Shown piece after piece: positions 15,706 to 24,766 of a DNA stretch of 51,455 bases (position 1 is the first letter of the stretch; every line of letters begins with the position of its first letter). Under the pieces are notes generated by a model. That model made no database searches, was not told the DNA's origin, and was given only the letters and a program-made list of their open reading frames with translations. This DNA is from a virus. The position numbers and the translations under genes were made by a program. The stretch lies in IMG/VR virus record IMGVR_UViG_3300032753_000042, positions 1 through 51,455 of that record; one strand, written 5' to 3'.

Positions 15706-16695
15706 ATGGCAACTTATATTGTGATCGATACTCAAAATTTGTTTATGAGAGTTCGGCACGGCGTGAGAGCACCGGATATTGATAGCCAAATTGGTTTAGC
15801 ATTACATATTATTTTCACTAGTATCAAGAAGGTTTGGAACGATTTCAATGGCGCGCATTCGGTCTTTTGTTTAGAAGGGCGCAGTTGGCGTAAAGACGTT
15901 TATCCACCTTACAAAGCCAATCGAAAAGTTGCAGCAGCCAAGAGAACTGCTCGAGAAGTTGAAGAGGACACTGTCTTCTTTGAAATCATGGATCAGTTTG
16001 TTTCTTTTATTAAAAACCAAACAAATTGCACAGTACTACATCATCCAAATGCAGAAGCTGATGATATGATTGCACGTTGGATACAATTGCATCCAGATGA
16101 TCAGCATATAGTTATTTCAAGTGATAGCGATTTCCAGCAGTTGATTGCAACAAATGTTATGATTTACAATGGCATAGCTGGATTGTTGTATACCCACAAA
16201 GGTATATACGATAAGGATGGCAATATAGCCAAGAATAAGAGTGGCCACGATTTGGCAATTCCTGATCCGCAGTGGATTCTATTTGAGAAATGTCTGCGCG
16301 GAGATCCGGGTGATAATGTTATGAGCGCATTTCCTGGAGTTAGAACCAAAAAGCTAACCGAAGCTTATGAAAATAGGCACGACAAAGGGTATGCGTGGAA
16401 CAATATCATGCTCAGTAAATGGGTAGATCATGAAGGTGTGGAACGACGAGTCAAAGACGATTATGAACGCAATCGTATGCTCATTGATCTTACACAGCAA
16501 CCTGCTGATCTAATTGAAAAATGGGATCTGGCTATTATAGACGAAGTTAGAACAGAACCCAAGAAACAGGTTGGACTAGCACTGATGAGATTCTGTAATC
16601 AACACGGACTAGTTAAGATTGAAAAGAACACTGCTGAATATAGCCCATGCCTTAGTGCTACTTACAAAGGTCCGTTTCTAGGAGACGAGCTATGA
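15706..16695 (+). CDS. 5'-3' exonuclease/flap nuclease, T4 RNase H-like
   Basis: 329 residues. The PIN/FEN layout is intact: YIVIDTQNLFMR with the first metal Asp, SVFCLEGRSWRKDVYPPYKA in the helical arch region, HPNAEADDMIARW with the acidic pair, HIVISSDSDFQQLI with further metal Asp residues, and the H3TH segment CLRGDPGDNVMSAFPGVRTK. T4 RNase H removes RNA primers and flaps during lagging-strand synthesis. This protein probably does the same in phage replication. It has its own promoter and overlaps the following gene through ATGA. Confidence 0.88.
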   Translation: MATYIVIDTQNLFMRVRHGVRAPDIDSQIGLALHIIFTSIKKVWNDFNGAHSVFCLEGRSWRKDVYPPYKANRKVAAAKRTAREVEEDTVFFEIMDQFVSFIKNQTNCTVLHHPNAEADDMIARWIQLHPDDQHIVISSDSDFQQLIATNVMIYNGIAGLLYTHKGIYDKDGNIAKNKSGHDLAIPDPQWILFEKCLRGDPGDNVMSAFPGVRTKKLTEAYENRHDKGYAWNNIMLSKWVDHEGVERRVKDDYERNRMLIDLTQQPADLIEKWDLAIIDEVRTEPKKQVGLALMRFCNQHGLVKIEKNTAEYSPCLSATYKGPFLGDEL

Positions 16696-16943
16696 ATATC
16701 AGTGATAATGAAACTATAACATTTACTGTAAATTGTACTATGACTCGAAGATGGGCGTCGCAGTTTATCGGTATGATCACTTATATGCAACAATTAGGCG
16801 GTAATGGTAGTAGCCGTAATGTAACATTCTATGCCGATGGCGACGGAGATTACCGTCCAAAATTTACATGGGACGACCAATCTATAAATATCGCCAAACC
16901 TGTTACATATAAATCTGGTGATACATTTTTTGATGCAGGATAA
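16692..16943 (+). CDS. Hypothetical small protein
   Basis: 83 residues, beta-rich (ETITFTVNCTMTRRWASQF, RNVTFYADGDGDYRPKFTW). The start overlaps the exonuclease stop by four bases, so it is co-translated with the nuclease. No family is recognised. Confidence 0.6.
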   Translation: MNISDNETITFTVNCTMTRRWASQFIGMITYMQQLGGNGSSRNVTFYADGDGDYRPKFTWDDQSINIAKPVTYKSGDTFFDAG

Positions 16944-16946
16944 TCA

Positions 16947-17474
16947 ATGACAGAATGGGATTTTTTAGGCGCGCTAGATGTTATTAAAAATGGCATAAAT
17001 CCAGAAATTTGGCATGTACGTAACAGTTCTCATCCTGGTATCGGATGGAGCATCAAGACCGTAATACCTAAACCACAGTTTGCTGGTATTGAAAGTCGAC
17101 AGGTGATAGAAGGTTGGGTAACTGTATGTGCAGAACATCCAACTTTTGTAACATGGACTGACGATGCATATGATTGGGAAGGTAATCTGTTAAAAGAATG
17201 GCAAACCATGTGGGTAAGGGATGGATACGATGTTGACCAACAGGAACACAATGATTCCGTAGTATACAAGCTAGTTACTGCTGTTAAGGGTCGAGAACCT
17301 GCGCTGGAATTGGTCATTGACAGAATTAGGTCGCAACTGGCACAATCAAATGACGAAGCTAATACAGCAGAGCTTACCGAACTGTTAGAAATAGCAGAAG
17401 CCATGCTCACACAAACCAGTGATAGCGACAGTCGAATGAGACGTAAAAAACTAAAGGTGGTTGATGACGATTGA
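16947..17474 (+). CDS. Hypothetical protein with acidic/basic C terminus
   Basis: 175 residues. The N half is rich in Trp (IWHVRNSSHPGIGWSIKTVI, VTVCAEHPTFVTWTDD). The C half is helical (IDRIRSQLAQ, LTELLEIAEAMLTQ) and ends in a charged tail with RMRRKKLKVVDDD. The function is not recognised. Confidence 0.6.
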   Translation: MTEWDFLGALDVIKNGINPEIWHVRNSSHPGIGWSIKTVIPKPQFAGIESRQVIEGWVTVCAEHPTFVTWTDDAYDWEGNLLKEWQTMWVRDGYDVDQQEHNDSVVYKLVTAVKGREPALELVIDRIRSQLAQSNDEANTAELTELLEIAEAMLTQTSDSDSRMRRKKLKVVDDD

Positions 17475-17940
17475 ATATAAACTTAGGCCAGTAACAGATA
17501 CCAGTTGGATTCTACATCAGAATGGCACAAGACTGGCAATGATTATTGCCAATAGCACGGGTTATACTGCAATTGGCTCTCTACCTAACAAGCATTACTC
17601 TAGCTTAGACGACCTAAGCAAAAAGCTTGGTGGTACAATTTCTATCGAAGAAGTTGAAAAAGAAGCAGAACCTGAGATTGGCCAAGTTGAAGGGTATCCC
17701 ATTAAACACAGTACAGCATGTGATATAACAAACGACGTATATCCTAGCTATGCTAAAACCAACGGTAGTTCTAATAGGTTTGCTGCAGGATACTATGGAA
17801 TATTGTTCAGTCATGGATGGGTTGGCAGCTATTGTCCAAAGATCAGCACGCTCGAAGACAATACATGGATAGGTCCGTTCCGTACTAAATTGGAGATGCT
17901 AAGTGCTATATCAGCCAAGAAGAAGGAACCTAAACTATGA
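17464..17940 (+). CDS. Hypothetical protein
   Basis: 158 residues from the ATG at 17464; an in-frame TTG lies directly before it. It has two parts joined by an acidic linker (SIEEVEKEAEPEIGQVEG). The N half resembles a small repeat-like fold (WILHQNGTRLAMIIANSTGY) and the C half contains NRFAAGYYGILFSHGWVG. No known family was identified. Confidence 0.58.
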   Translation: MTIEYKLRPVTDTSWILHQNGTRLAMIIANSTGYTAIGSLPNKHYSSLDDLSKKLGGTISIEEVEKEAEPEIGQVEGYPIKHSTACDITNDVYPSYAKTNGSSNRFAAGYYGILFSHGWVGSYCPKISTLEDNTWIGPFRTKLEMLSAISAKKKEPKL

Positions 17941-18170
17941 CAACACCTCAAACCAACATAGATTCTCTAGTTGAATTTCTAGATAAGTTTCAAGTAGCCA
18001 AGAACTATAATAGCAAAGAGATCAGGTTAACTATACAGGAAGCCGAGCAATTGAGCTTGGGTATAGCTAGATTGCTAGCAAGGCAAAGCTCACTTGCTGA
18101 CCAAGTTATCGAATTGCAGTCGCAGATCATGAACGGAATAGAGGTATCCCAAGATGGTGGTAAATTCTAA
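17937..18170 (+). CDS. Hypothetical helical protein
   Basis: 77 residues, almost wholly helical with heptad-like spacing (IDSLVEFLDKFQVAKNYNSK, LTIQEAEQLSLGIARLLARQ, LADQVIELQSQIM). It overlaps the previous gene by four bases and the next by seventeen. A small oligomeric accessory protein is plausible. Confidence 0.6.
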   Translation: MTTPQTNIDSLVEFLDKFQVAKNYNSKEIRLTIQEAEQLSLGIARLLARQSSLADQVIELQSQIMNGIEVSQDGGKF

Positions 18171-18819
18171 CTGGATCAGTAAACCTGTAACAGATCAAAA
18201 GTTCTCTAAGTTAGTTAATGATCTAGCAGTTTACGATATCAAACAAGGTCCATGGATTGCGGGTGGTTCTGTGCGGAAGCTGTGGCAAGGACTAGATTGG
18301 TCCGGAGAAGATATAGATATATTCTTCAATAATCGTACACAAATTGAACAGTTTCACAATCATATAAAGTATAAATTTATCAAGTCAAAATTTGACCTAC
18401 TTGACGAGTATATACAACCTACAAATCTAAAAAAAGACACTGACATAGATGTTTACGAGACCAGCAATGCAGTATCGTATACTCTTAATAATCCTTCTGA
18501 ATTTGGCGAAGCTGTTAAGATACAGGCTATCCGAAGGCAATTCTACGACTCTGCTGAAGATTTACTCAATGACTTTGATTGGACCGTATGTCAATTTGTA
18601 AGCGACGGAACCACAATGTGGGCTACGCCTTTGGCTGAAAGAGATCTTGCGGCTAAAAATATAGTTTTGTCTCCGACAACTACTCGCACAGTCAAAACAC
18701 TTCGACTTATGAAATATTCAGCATATGGTTTCAATGCTAGCGATGAAATGATGATAGCAGCTTTATCCGGTATTGAAAGTGGTAACGCATCACAGGATAC
18801 AGAAGATGATTACGCCTGA
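18154..18819 (+). CDS. Minimal nucleotidyltransferase-fold protein
   Basis: 221 residues. GPWIAGGSVRKLWQGLDW followed by EDIDIFF fits the polymerase-beta nucleotidyltransferase signature, a GG-S/G-x-R turn then D-x-D metal residues, as in tRNA nucleotidyltransferase heads. A third acidic strand could be DIDVYE (about residue 95) or DFDWTV. The C-terminal part is helical. The substrate is not evident; RNA 3'-end or small-molecule nucleotidylation would fit the fold and the RNA-repair genes elsewhere in the window. Confidence 0.62.
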   Translation: MVVNSNWISKPVTDQKFSKLVNDLAVYDIKQGPWIAGGSVRKLWQGLDWSGEDIDIFFNNRTQIEQFHNHIKYKFIKSKFDLLDEYIQPTNLKKDTDIDVYETSNAVSYTLNNPSEFGEAVKIQAIRRQFYDSAEDLLNDFDWTVCQFVSDGTTMWATPLAERDLAAKNIVLSPTTTRTVKTLRLMKYSAYGFNASDEMMIAALSGIESGNASQDTEDDYA

Positions 18820-19162
18820 TCAACTAGATAGACTTAAAATTGAGAGCAAGCTAAGCGAAAGTTTTTGTATGGCAACAGATACTAACGGCAATCGCTGGGT
18901 GGTATTTGGTAATCATGTAGTTGATTTGGCAACATTCAATGCTATGATGCTTTGGTACTTTGCTAATCACACTAGCTATATGAGATTGATACCAACTCGT
19001 ACAGACTACCAAGAGACACTTAGATCTTTAAATCCCAATATAAAACGAGACAACTATCATTTTTTAAATGAGCTATATCAAAAGTTTGTTGCTATAGCTA
19101 AAACTAGATCTAAATTAGAACTTATTGAAAGATTTAAAGAATGTACCACAGGACTAAACTAG
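18806..19162 (+). CDS. Hypothetical protein
   Basis: 118 residues from the ATG at 18806, which overlaps the previous stop by 14 bases. The N half is beta-like (GNRWVVFGNHVVDLATFNAM) and the C half is helical and basic (YQKFVAIAKTRSKLELIERF). It ends on TAG. No family is recognised. Confidence 0.58.
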   Translation: MITPDQLDRLKIESKLSESFCMATDTNGNRWVVFGNHVVDLATFNAMMLWYFANHTSYMRLIPTRTDYQETLRSLNPNIKRDNYHFLNELYQKFVAIAKTRSKLELIERFKECTTGLN

Positions 19163-19177
19163 TGTTTGGTTCCAAAA

Positions 19178-19216
19178 TCACCTCAATGTTGATAAATAAT
19201 TGGTAACGAGAGGTGA
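19178..19216 (+). promoter_or_regulatory. RBS-sequestering hairpin with a late-type promoter in its loop
   Basis: TCACCTC at 19178-19184 is complementary to GAGGTGA at 19210-19216, which is the ribosome-binding site of the gene at 19220. Between the arms lies GATAAATA at 19191-19198, a 7-of-8 match to the T4 late consensus. RNA starting from it near 19203 would lack the left arm. Read-through RNA would carry the closed hairpin. The same arrangement is known for T4 genes that must be silent early. The pairing is seen; the timing is inferred. Confidence 0.62.
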
Positions 19217-19219
19217 AAG

Positions 19220-19519
19220 ATGTCAAGACCGAAGCCAAAAATTATACTTAACTATACTGACCCAAAAACATACAAGTCAGAGCAAGTTCTTGAAGCGTCT
19301 GGCATCTATGCAGTGTTCTATCAAAATAAGCCAATCAATCTTAGAACACTGAATAGTCTCGTTAGTTATCCTGGCCCAAAATATCGCAAAAGTAGTTTTG
19401 CCAACAGCGGCCATGCTTTCAATCTATGCGAGAAACTCAACAAGCTGTTCAAAACAGATCAGTTTACGGTAGTACTTTTGACATCAGGTCAAACCATAGA
19501 TGAAAATTCAGAAGACTGA
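19220..19519 (+). CDS. Hypothetical phage protein, probably late expressed
   Basis: 99 residues, basic and compact (IILNYTDPKTYKSEQVLEAS, IYAVFYQNKPINLRTLNSLV, FTVVLLTSGQTI). No family is recognised. A late-type promoter and an RBS hairpin lie upstream, and the gene overlaps the next by 20 bases. Confidence 0.62.
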   Translation: MSRPKPKIILNYTDPKTYKSEQVLEASGIYAVFYQNKPINLRTLNSLVSYPGPKYRKSSFANSGHAFNLCEKLNKLFKTDQFTVVLLTSGQTIDENSED

Positions 19520-19901
19520 ACTACCAAACTTACCTCAACATTTTGAAAACACTAAAGAATTTGCGGAATTCATAAGACCGTATTTTGACGAAGATCATAA
19601 TAATACTGTATGGAAAGATGTACTCATACCTGATGCCATACACAAGTTTATGTTCTCTAACAAAGGTTGGCGACTAACACCTACGGGCGCCGACATGTTA
19701 ATGCAACATTACAAATCATATCAATCTACTCATGAGGATAACTGTATTATTACAGGTAAACTATTGATTCAAATGAACAGGTTGATAAATGGTCCCTGGA
19801 TACTTCGCAACCGTACTGTAACAATTTGGAATAGCCAAATACATTTTGAACTGCAATTGGTTGGCGGTAAACTTTTAGATTTGATAGATTTCAAATGTTA
19901 A
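19500..19901 (+). CDS. Hypothetical protein
   Basis: 133 residues with LPDAIHKFMF-like and GWRLTPTGADMLMQHYKSYQ segments. Small phage proteins with this WRLTxxG(A/x)xxLxxxY pattern recur in T4-like genomes, but the role is unknown to me. The last 11 bases overlap the end of the radical SAM gene on the other strand. Confidence 0.6.
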   Translation: MKIQKTELPNLPQHFENTKEFAEFIRPYFDEDHNNTVWKDVLIPDAIHKFMFSNKGWRLTPTGADMLMQHYKSYQSTHEDNCIITGKLLIQMNRLINGPWILRNRTVTIWNSQIHFELQLVGGKLLDLIDFKC

Positions 19902-20998
19902 TCATAGAATACATGCGAGCAAATACAGGATCTAGATCAAATATGTTTGTGCCTCTTGCTTGATCATATGCAGCAGTTCTTTCAAACATTTTCTTCATTA
20001 GAATAGCATCATATTCCATAGTTTTATCGTTGATAAGATTTACTATTTGATCTGCTAATTTATTGTTTTTGTTTTCTAACCAAATGATCTTTTCATTGCG
20101 TATTTCAGGAGGTATAGATTTTATAGATAGATCGCTTGGAGATACAACATGACTTAACCCTATCGCATCTCTATTTCCAAACCAATCAAACCAATCTTCT
20201 ATCATAGCCAAATTATATGACATCATGGTACACAATATACCATATGGTATTCCTAAATCATCCAATCTTTTCATATTGCGTTCAATAGTAGACCAATGTC
20301 CATTAGTACGTATATACTCATAACATTTTCCGGTTGCATCTACGCTGATTGTGTAGGAAATTTTTTTGAACTTCTTAACTCGACTTATCCATTTGTCATT
20401 TATATTGGAGCCATTGGTAGTTAACTGTAATTCAACATCGGTATTGGCTTCATATAACTTATCTAAAAAATCAAATACAGTTTGACTGATACTGGGTTCT
20501 CCGCCAAGTATGCTAACAACCTTTAATTGTTTGAGATCTATTGAATTTAAAATGTCATGATTGTTTGAAATTTGGCTATCTAGTTTATCCCAAATCATCA
20601 AATTGGGATTATCTATCAACTCTTTCATTATTAACGAGGACGATTGCGACGAACACATCCTGCATTTGAAATTGCAAATTATGTCAGGTCTATAATCTAA
20701 AATTTTGAACGAAGTACCAGTTTCTATATTCAATGATTCTAAATCAGCAAAACTATTTTCAAACTGTCTGTATGATGGTATATTTGATCGTTCATTAATA
20801 ACACATGAAACACAAGTTTTAGGTAATTCAGTACTCATCATTTGTTTTTTGATTGATTTCAGATAGTCGCTGTCAATGTATTCTTGAACGGTACCTGAGA
20901 ACATATCACCAAACCATTCGCAACATGGTTTAATTTTGTTGCCTGAGTGATAGCTCAACCCTTGCCAAGGTTGCTGCACACAATGGGTTAGTGTTCAT
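19891..20998 (-). CDS. Radical SAM protein of the twitch type, start probably frameshifted
   Basis: About 362 residues are readable from a GTG at 20979. IICNFKCRMCSSQ is the CxxxCxxC cluster motif, VSILGGEPSIS is the GGE strand and LQLTTNGSNI follows. An N-terminal PCCEWFG and a CVSC segment match the accessory cluster layout of twitch proteins, which usually begin M-x-x-x-P-x-C-x-x-PW. Here MNTNPLC is encoded at 20998 in a different frame. It would join QQPWQGL perfectly if one more TG dinucleotide were present near 20980. The natural start therefore appears lost by a two-base contraction. The target is unknown; such enzymes often modify peptides or sugars. It lies downstream of a kinase-like gene and a homing endonuclease. 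Confidence 0.78.
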
Positions 20999-21001
20999 AT
21001 A

Positions 21002-21627
21002 TTATTCCATGCTGCCGGGATCATAAACTGGATCTACCAATACAGGGACATTGCCGCGTAGCATTATGTTCCCCTCGTGAAGATCAAACGCGTCGCCTGC
21101 TGCATCCATATCAACCAATATTTTCAAAACACCTGGATAATTATTTTTCAACCAGATGCGGTTACTTTTCGAAAGGTCATCAAGACTATCATATATGTTC
21201 GATGTGAGTTTAGAAAGATGTTTTAATTTAGGATCACCAGCAACTGTCCAAGGTTTTAATGGTTCCATTCTAACTGCAAAAGTTTCATCGTTTATGCGCA
21301 ATATATTGCCTTTTATCTTGGGAACATTTGGGTTGTTTTGATTTTTAATTGCATAACGCAAATAAGTTAGATAGGAAGGATCCCTGTTGAATATCTTGAA
21401 TAACCACGGATATCCAGGTTTCTCATATACTGTACCAAAACTACCACTCCACTACCAACTTTTACGAATCCATGCTTTACTAATTCACTAGTAAAATTTT
21501 TCATCATGCGATTTCTTGTGGCCCAAAATGCTCCCTCTGTATCGCCATATTCTGACGGATCAAAGGTGGTTTTGGCCTTTTGATATATGGGATTTTCCCT
21601 GTAGCCTATTAATTCACTTATCAACAT
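21002..21627 (-). pseudogene. Kinase-like protein gene broken by a 2-base frameshift
   Basis: Two frames join into one protein of about 210 residues. The first (from ATG at 21627) runs MLISELIGYRENPIYQK to HGFVKVGSG. The frame then changes near 21445-21455, where an extra GT sits in a GTGG-rich stretch. The other frame reads GSFGTVYEKPGYPWLFKIF and onwards to DAFDLHEGNIMLR and VLVDPVYD. This is a glycine loop with GSFGTVYE, an FKI lysine strand, an HxxN catalytic loop and a DP metal site, as in small phage kinase-like proteins. Without the shift the gene would be intact. It could be a real mutation, programmed shift, or an assembly error. Confidence 0.75.
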
Positions 21628-21637
21628 AGTAAATTAT

Positions 21638-23329
21638 TTATAACAATTTTTCCCAGACAGCATTACCACAATCCCATATTCTATCCCACCCGTGATTGCG
21701 CATATTTTCCCATTCGCTTAAATTTGGATCAAAATTATCTAACTTTTTAACCAAATAGCGCTTTTGAAATCCGCTGCGATGATAGACCTTTCCCGCTTTT
21801 ACATACCAATAGCCCGGACCTGTATTTTTTACATGACTAAATCCTGCTAAGCCATATGATAAACCCGGCCCCCATCTTAGATCAGAATAAGTTATTATCT
21901 TTTTTCCAAAATGATCAAGACCAACAGCGTTGATCAATTTACTTACACCCCCTGGTATTACTATGCCGCAACGAGTGCTTGATCTAATTATTTCTAGGTC
22001 TGCTGTCTTGTCATATCTAGAATGACCTATGCTCATGCACATATAAATTACACCATCTTGAGATGCCAATGCATAATGCTGGTTAGCAGGTGCTGCACCT
22101 GAGAGATGATTTTGGTTATGAAAAGTAGCCGCTTGATCGTTGGAAATCTTTGTAACAACCAATTTCCTAGCACCGATCCTATTGCTGTTGACGCCTAATA
22201 GATTGTCTAACCTACTCTTAACAATGTCCAACTTATCTGCAATTTCAGTGTCCCAGATGTGTACCAATCGTATGCCAAGTTCAGCACACTTGCGAGTTTT
22301 TTCCAAATGGTAGTCATATGGCTTATTCCCTCCTAGTTCGCCGTGCCAATAAACGCCATCTATCTCAATAGCCAAATTTAACTCAGGTAACACAATATCC
22401 AATTCCATTCCATTCAAGACTTTGCGATCATTTATACATATTTCTCCGTAGTATTTGCTACGTAAATGATCTAATATAAATTGGTGATGAGAACTGATAG
22501 CATGCTGCACAGGAACGAGACCAAGTTTGTTGAATCTGACACTTAATTGGCTGGTTCCCATCCCCAATTTCTTAGCAATATAACACAACGGATATTGCGC
22601 ATTTTGTTCTTGTAACCATTGACGATTGTAACTAAGATCAATCATGTCCATACTCATATGCAATTGAGCAGGATCATATCTACCATATCTATCCAAATTG
22701 GTACGGTAACGGCGATCTAATATTTCTTGCAATCTCTCTGCATATGCTGTACGGGTGTTTTCTGTAGTTTTGGCAACTATCTCAGGTACATGCATAGGAT
22801 TAGCAACACCATATCTATCCAACAGGGTTTTTTTGATTTTGTCTTGAACGTCGGGCACACTCAATGTGCTTCGATGTCCATATAATGATAAATTAGTAGA
22901 TTCTATCTTGGCCCTAACAATTGGACTAGCTGATGGAACTTCTACACCATACTTCGATAAACTGGTTGCTCGAGCCTTGCGATGATAATCATCAGTTTGA
23001 AAATATGACCTGTTTCCGTAAATGCGCTCGGTACTGCTAGCTTTTTTCTGTTTGGTATTCGAGTCTCTTGCTGCACAAGCTTTGCTGCAAAATCGTCTAT
23101 AACAACCGTCTGTTCGGTCAAATTGAGTTGGAGAACCGCAGTTTTCACAAGACGGGATGTAAAATACCCTGTTGCGTAAATGCCATATTCTTACGTAAGT
23201 GGGAGTATTACATGGTAAAAATGTAGTTAGATCCAAAAGCTCCGTTGGGCACCATTTTGATAACGCTTTGGTATTTTTAGTGTTTTTCAATTGATCATAT
23301 TGCTCAAGTAATTTGTCTATAATATCCAT
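21638..23329 (-). CDS. Homing endonuclease, Zn-finger plus Vsr-like nuclease
   Basis: 563 residues from the ATG at 23329, which follows GAGGTAAATGT; longer reading to 23449 would cover the opposite promoter. The N-terminal part has a treble-clef zinc finger (PSCENCGSPTQF, FCSKACAA). Then come several YG repeat segments (SLYGHRSTLSVPDVQDKIKK, LLDRYGVANPM), and a Vsr/PD-(D/E)xK core: LNGMELDIVLPELNLAIEID, GVYWHGELGG, KTRKCAELGIRLVHIWDTEI. A C-terminal domain of about 190 residues is probably the specificity module. This family is common as free-standing homing endonucleases in phages. It runs divergently from the MoxR gene. Confidence 0.85.
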   Translation of the reverse strand: MDIIDKLLEQYDQLKNTKNTKALSKWCPTELLDLTTFLPCNTPTYVRIWHLRNRVFYIPSCENCGSPTQFDRTDGCYRRFCSKACAARDSNTKQKKASSTERIYGNRSYFQTDDYHRKARATSLSKYGVEVPSASPIVRAKIESTNLSLYGHRSTLSVPDVQDKIKKTLLDRYGVANPMHVPEIVAKTTENTRTAYAERLQEILDRRYRTNLDRYGRYDPAQLHMSMDMIDLSYNRQWLQEQNAQYPLCYIAKKLGMGTSQLSVRFNKLGLVPVQHAISSHHQFILDHLRSKYYGEICINDRKVLNGMELDIVLPELNLAIEIDGVYWHGELGGNKPYDYHLEKTRKCAELGIRLVHIWDTEIADKLDIVKSRLDNLLGVNSNRIGARKLVVTKISNDQAATFHNQNHLSGAAPANQHYALASQDGVIYMCMSIGHSRYDKTADLEIIRSSTRCGIVIPGGVSKLINAVGLDHFGKKIITYSDLRWGPGLSYGLAGFSHVKNTGPGYWYVKAGKVYHRSGFQKRYLVKKLDNFDPNLSEWENMRNHGWDRIWDCGNAVWEKLL

Positions 23330-23378
23330 ACATTTACCTCTTTTATCATTATATCTAATTTTTCCGCAAAATAACAGG

Positions 23379-23406
23379 TTGACAGTAAAGTTATAGGTGC
23401 TATTAT
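23379..23406 (+). promoter_or_regulatory. Extended -10 promoter for the MoxR gene
   Basis: TTGACA at 23379-23384, 16-base spacer ending in TGC, and TATTAT at 23401-23406. AGGAG precedes the ATG at 23450. Confidence 0.75.
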
Positions 23407-23449
23407 CACATCGTAACGACACAAACGTTAACTTAGGAGAAACACACAA

Positions 23450-24652
23450 ATGGCACCTAGCAAGCGTAATACTATCGACACAACTTCAACTGTTACTCCC
23501 AGCCGTTTGAAGCTGGCTATTCAGCACAGTATCAGCCGTAAGCGTCCACTATTTATATGGGGACAGCCTGGCATTGGCAAGAGCGATATTGTTGCCGAGG
23601 TGGCTCGCAGCCAGGGACGTCCGCTTATTGATATCCGACTGCCGCTTATGGAACCCACGGACATGCGTGGCATTCCCTACCTTGCAGATGTGAAGATCTA
23701 CGACAAGGACGGCAACCTCGTCAAGGACGAAGTTGGACAGCCGATCACCGAGAAGCTGTTTACGTGGAGCAACCCTTCGGATCTTCCAACTGATCCAAAC
23801 AGCCGCGCGCTGGTGTTCTTTGATGAAATGAGCGCTGCTCCGCCCAGCGTACAGGTTGCAACCTACCAGATCATTCTCAACCGTCGCATTGGTAACTACC
23901 ATCTTCCCAAGGATGTGGTTATTGTTGCTGCAGGCAATCGCGTTAAGGACAAGGGCGTTGCATATAACATGCCGATGCCGCTGGCCAATCGCTTCAGCCA
24001 CTTGACACTTGCGGTTGACTTTGATGATTGGAAGGAATGGGCGCTGCTCAATCGTGTGCATAAGGACGTGGTTGGCTACCTCTCCTTCCAGCCCAACGAC
24101 CTCAACAACTTCAATCCCAGCGCTGACAGCTATGCGTTTGCTACACCGCGTTCTTGGTACTTTGCAAGCGAGCTACTGCAGGAGGTCAATGACAAGGGCA
24201 AGATGGTTGATACTCAGCTTCCCGCAGATATCCTTGGAGACCTTGTGAAGGGTACCGTTGGCGAAGGTCCAGGCATCAAGTTTATGACCTATCGTCAGCA
24301 GGCTGCCAATCTACCGCACGCTAAGGACATCCTGAGCGGTAAGGTCACCAAGCTTAATAGCAAGCAGATTGACATCATGTATGCTCTCACTACGGCACTG
24401 GCATACGAACTGGTTGATAGCAATAACCGAGCGGTTGCTGCGGCCAAGGCAGGCGATAACAAGCCCATGGACGACTTCCACAAGGAGGTTGACTTCTTCT
24501 ATCGCTTTATGATGGACAATTTTGAGGATGAATTGTCGGTTATGGGTGCTAAGATCATCCTCGGTACCCATAAGCTTGCAATCAAGGCGCCCAAGTTGAA
24601 GACTTGGCACGAATTCTGCGATCGCTACAGCGATCTTTTGCCGAATATGTAA
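23450..24652 (+). CDS. MoxR-family AAA+ ATPase
   Basis: 400 residues. LFIWGQPGIGKSDIVAEVA is the Walker A region near residue 40. IDIRLPLMEPTDMRGIPYL is the MoxR-type insert, RALVFFDEMSAAPPSVQ the Walker B, VVIVAAGNRVKD sensor 1, and PLANRFSHLTL the arginine-finger region. MoxR ATPases act as chaperones for VWA-domain partners, loading metals or remodelling complexes. The next gene encodes such a VWA protein. GC content and use of C- and G-ending codons are visibly higher than in most neighbours, which suggests either high expression or a separate origin. A strong intrinsic terminator follows. Confidence 0.88.
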   Translation: MAPSKRNTIDTTSTVTPSRLKLAIQHSISRKRPLFIWGQPGIGKSDIVAEVARSQGRPLIDIRLPLMEPTDMRGIPYLADVKIYDKDGNLVKDEVGQPITEKLFTWSNPSDLPTDPNSRALVFFDEMSAAPPSVQVATYQIILNRRIGNYHLPKDVVIVAAGNRVKDKGVAYNMPMPLANRFSHLTLAVDFDDWKEWALLNRVHKDVVGYLSFQPNDLNNFNPSADSYAFATPRSWYFASELLQEVNDKGKMVDTQLPADILGDLVKGTVGEGPGIKFMTYRQQAANLPHAKDILSGKVTKLNSKQIDIMYALTTALAYELVDSNNRAVAAAKAGDNKPMDDFHKEVDFFYRFMMDNFEDELSVMGAKIILGTHKLAIKAPKLKTWHEFCDRYSDLLPNM

Positions 24653-24667
24653 TCATAAACGCGATGT

Positions 24668-24700
24668 ACAGCACGGGCTCAAATCCCGTGCTGTTTTATT
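24668..24700 (+). terminator. Rho-independent terminator after the MoxR gene
   Basis: ACAGCACGGG at 24668-24677 pairs perfectly with CCCGTGCTGT at 24685-24694 across a 7-base loop, followed by TTTATTTCTT. It is the clearest intrinsic terminator in the window. Confidence 0.92.
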
Positions 24701-24705
24701 TCTTA

Positions 24706-24734
24706 TTGACAATAGATCATGCATATGCTAAGTT
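24706..24734 (+). promoter_or_regulatory. Extended -10 promoter for the VWA gene
   Basis: TTGACA at 24706-24711, 17-base spacer ending in TATGC, and TAAGTT at 24729-24734. CAGGAG precedes the ATG at 24767. The gene is therefore expressed independently of moxR. Confidence 0.7.
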
Positions 24735-24766
24735 AGCGTTGAAATTAACACAATCAGGAGACACAC

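Noticed and set aside
24668-24700. Possible tRNA or structured RNA between MoxR and VWA genes
   Set aside because: A single 10-bp stem with a T-run is an intrinsic terminator; no clover-leaf is present.
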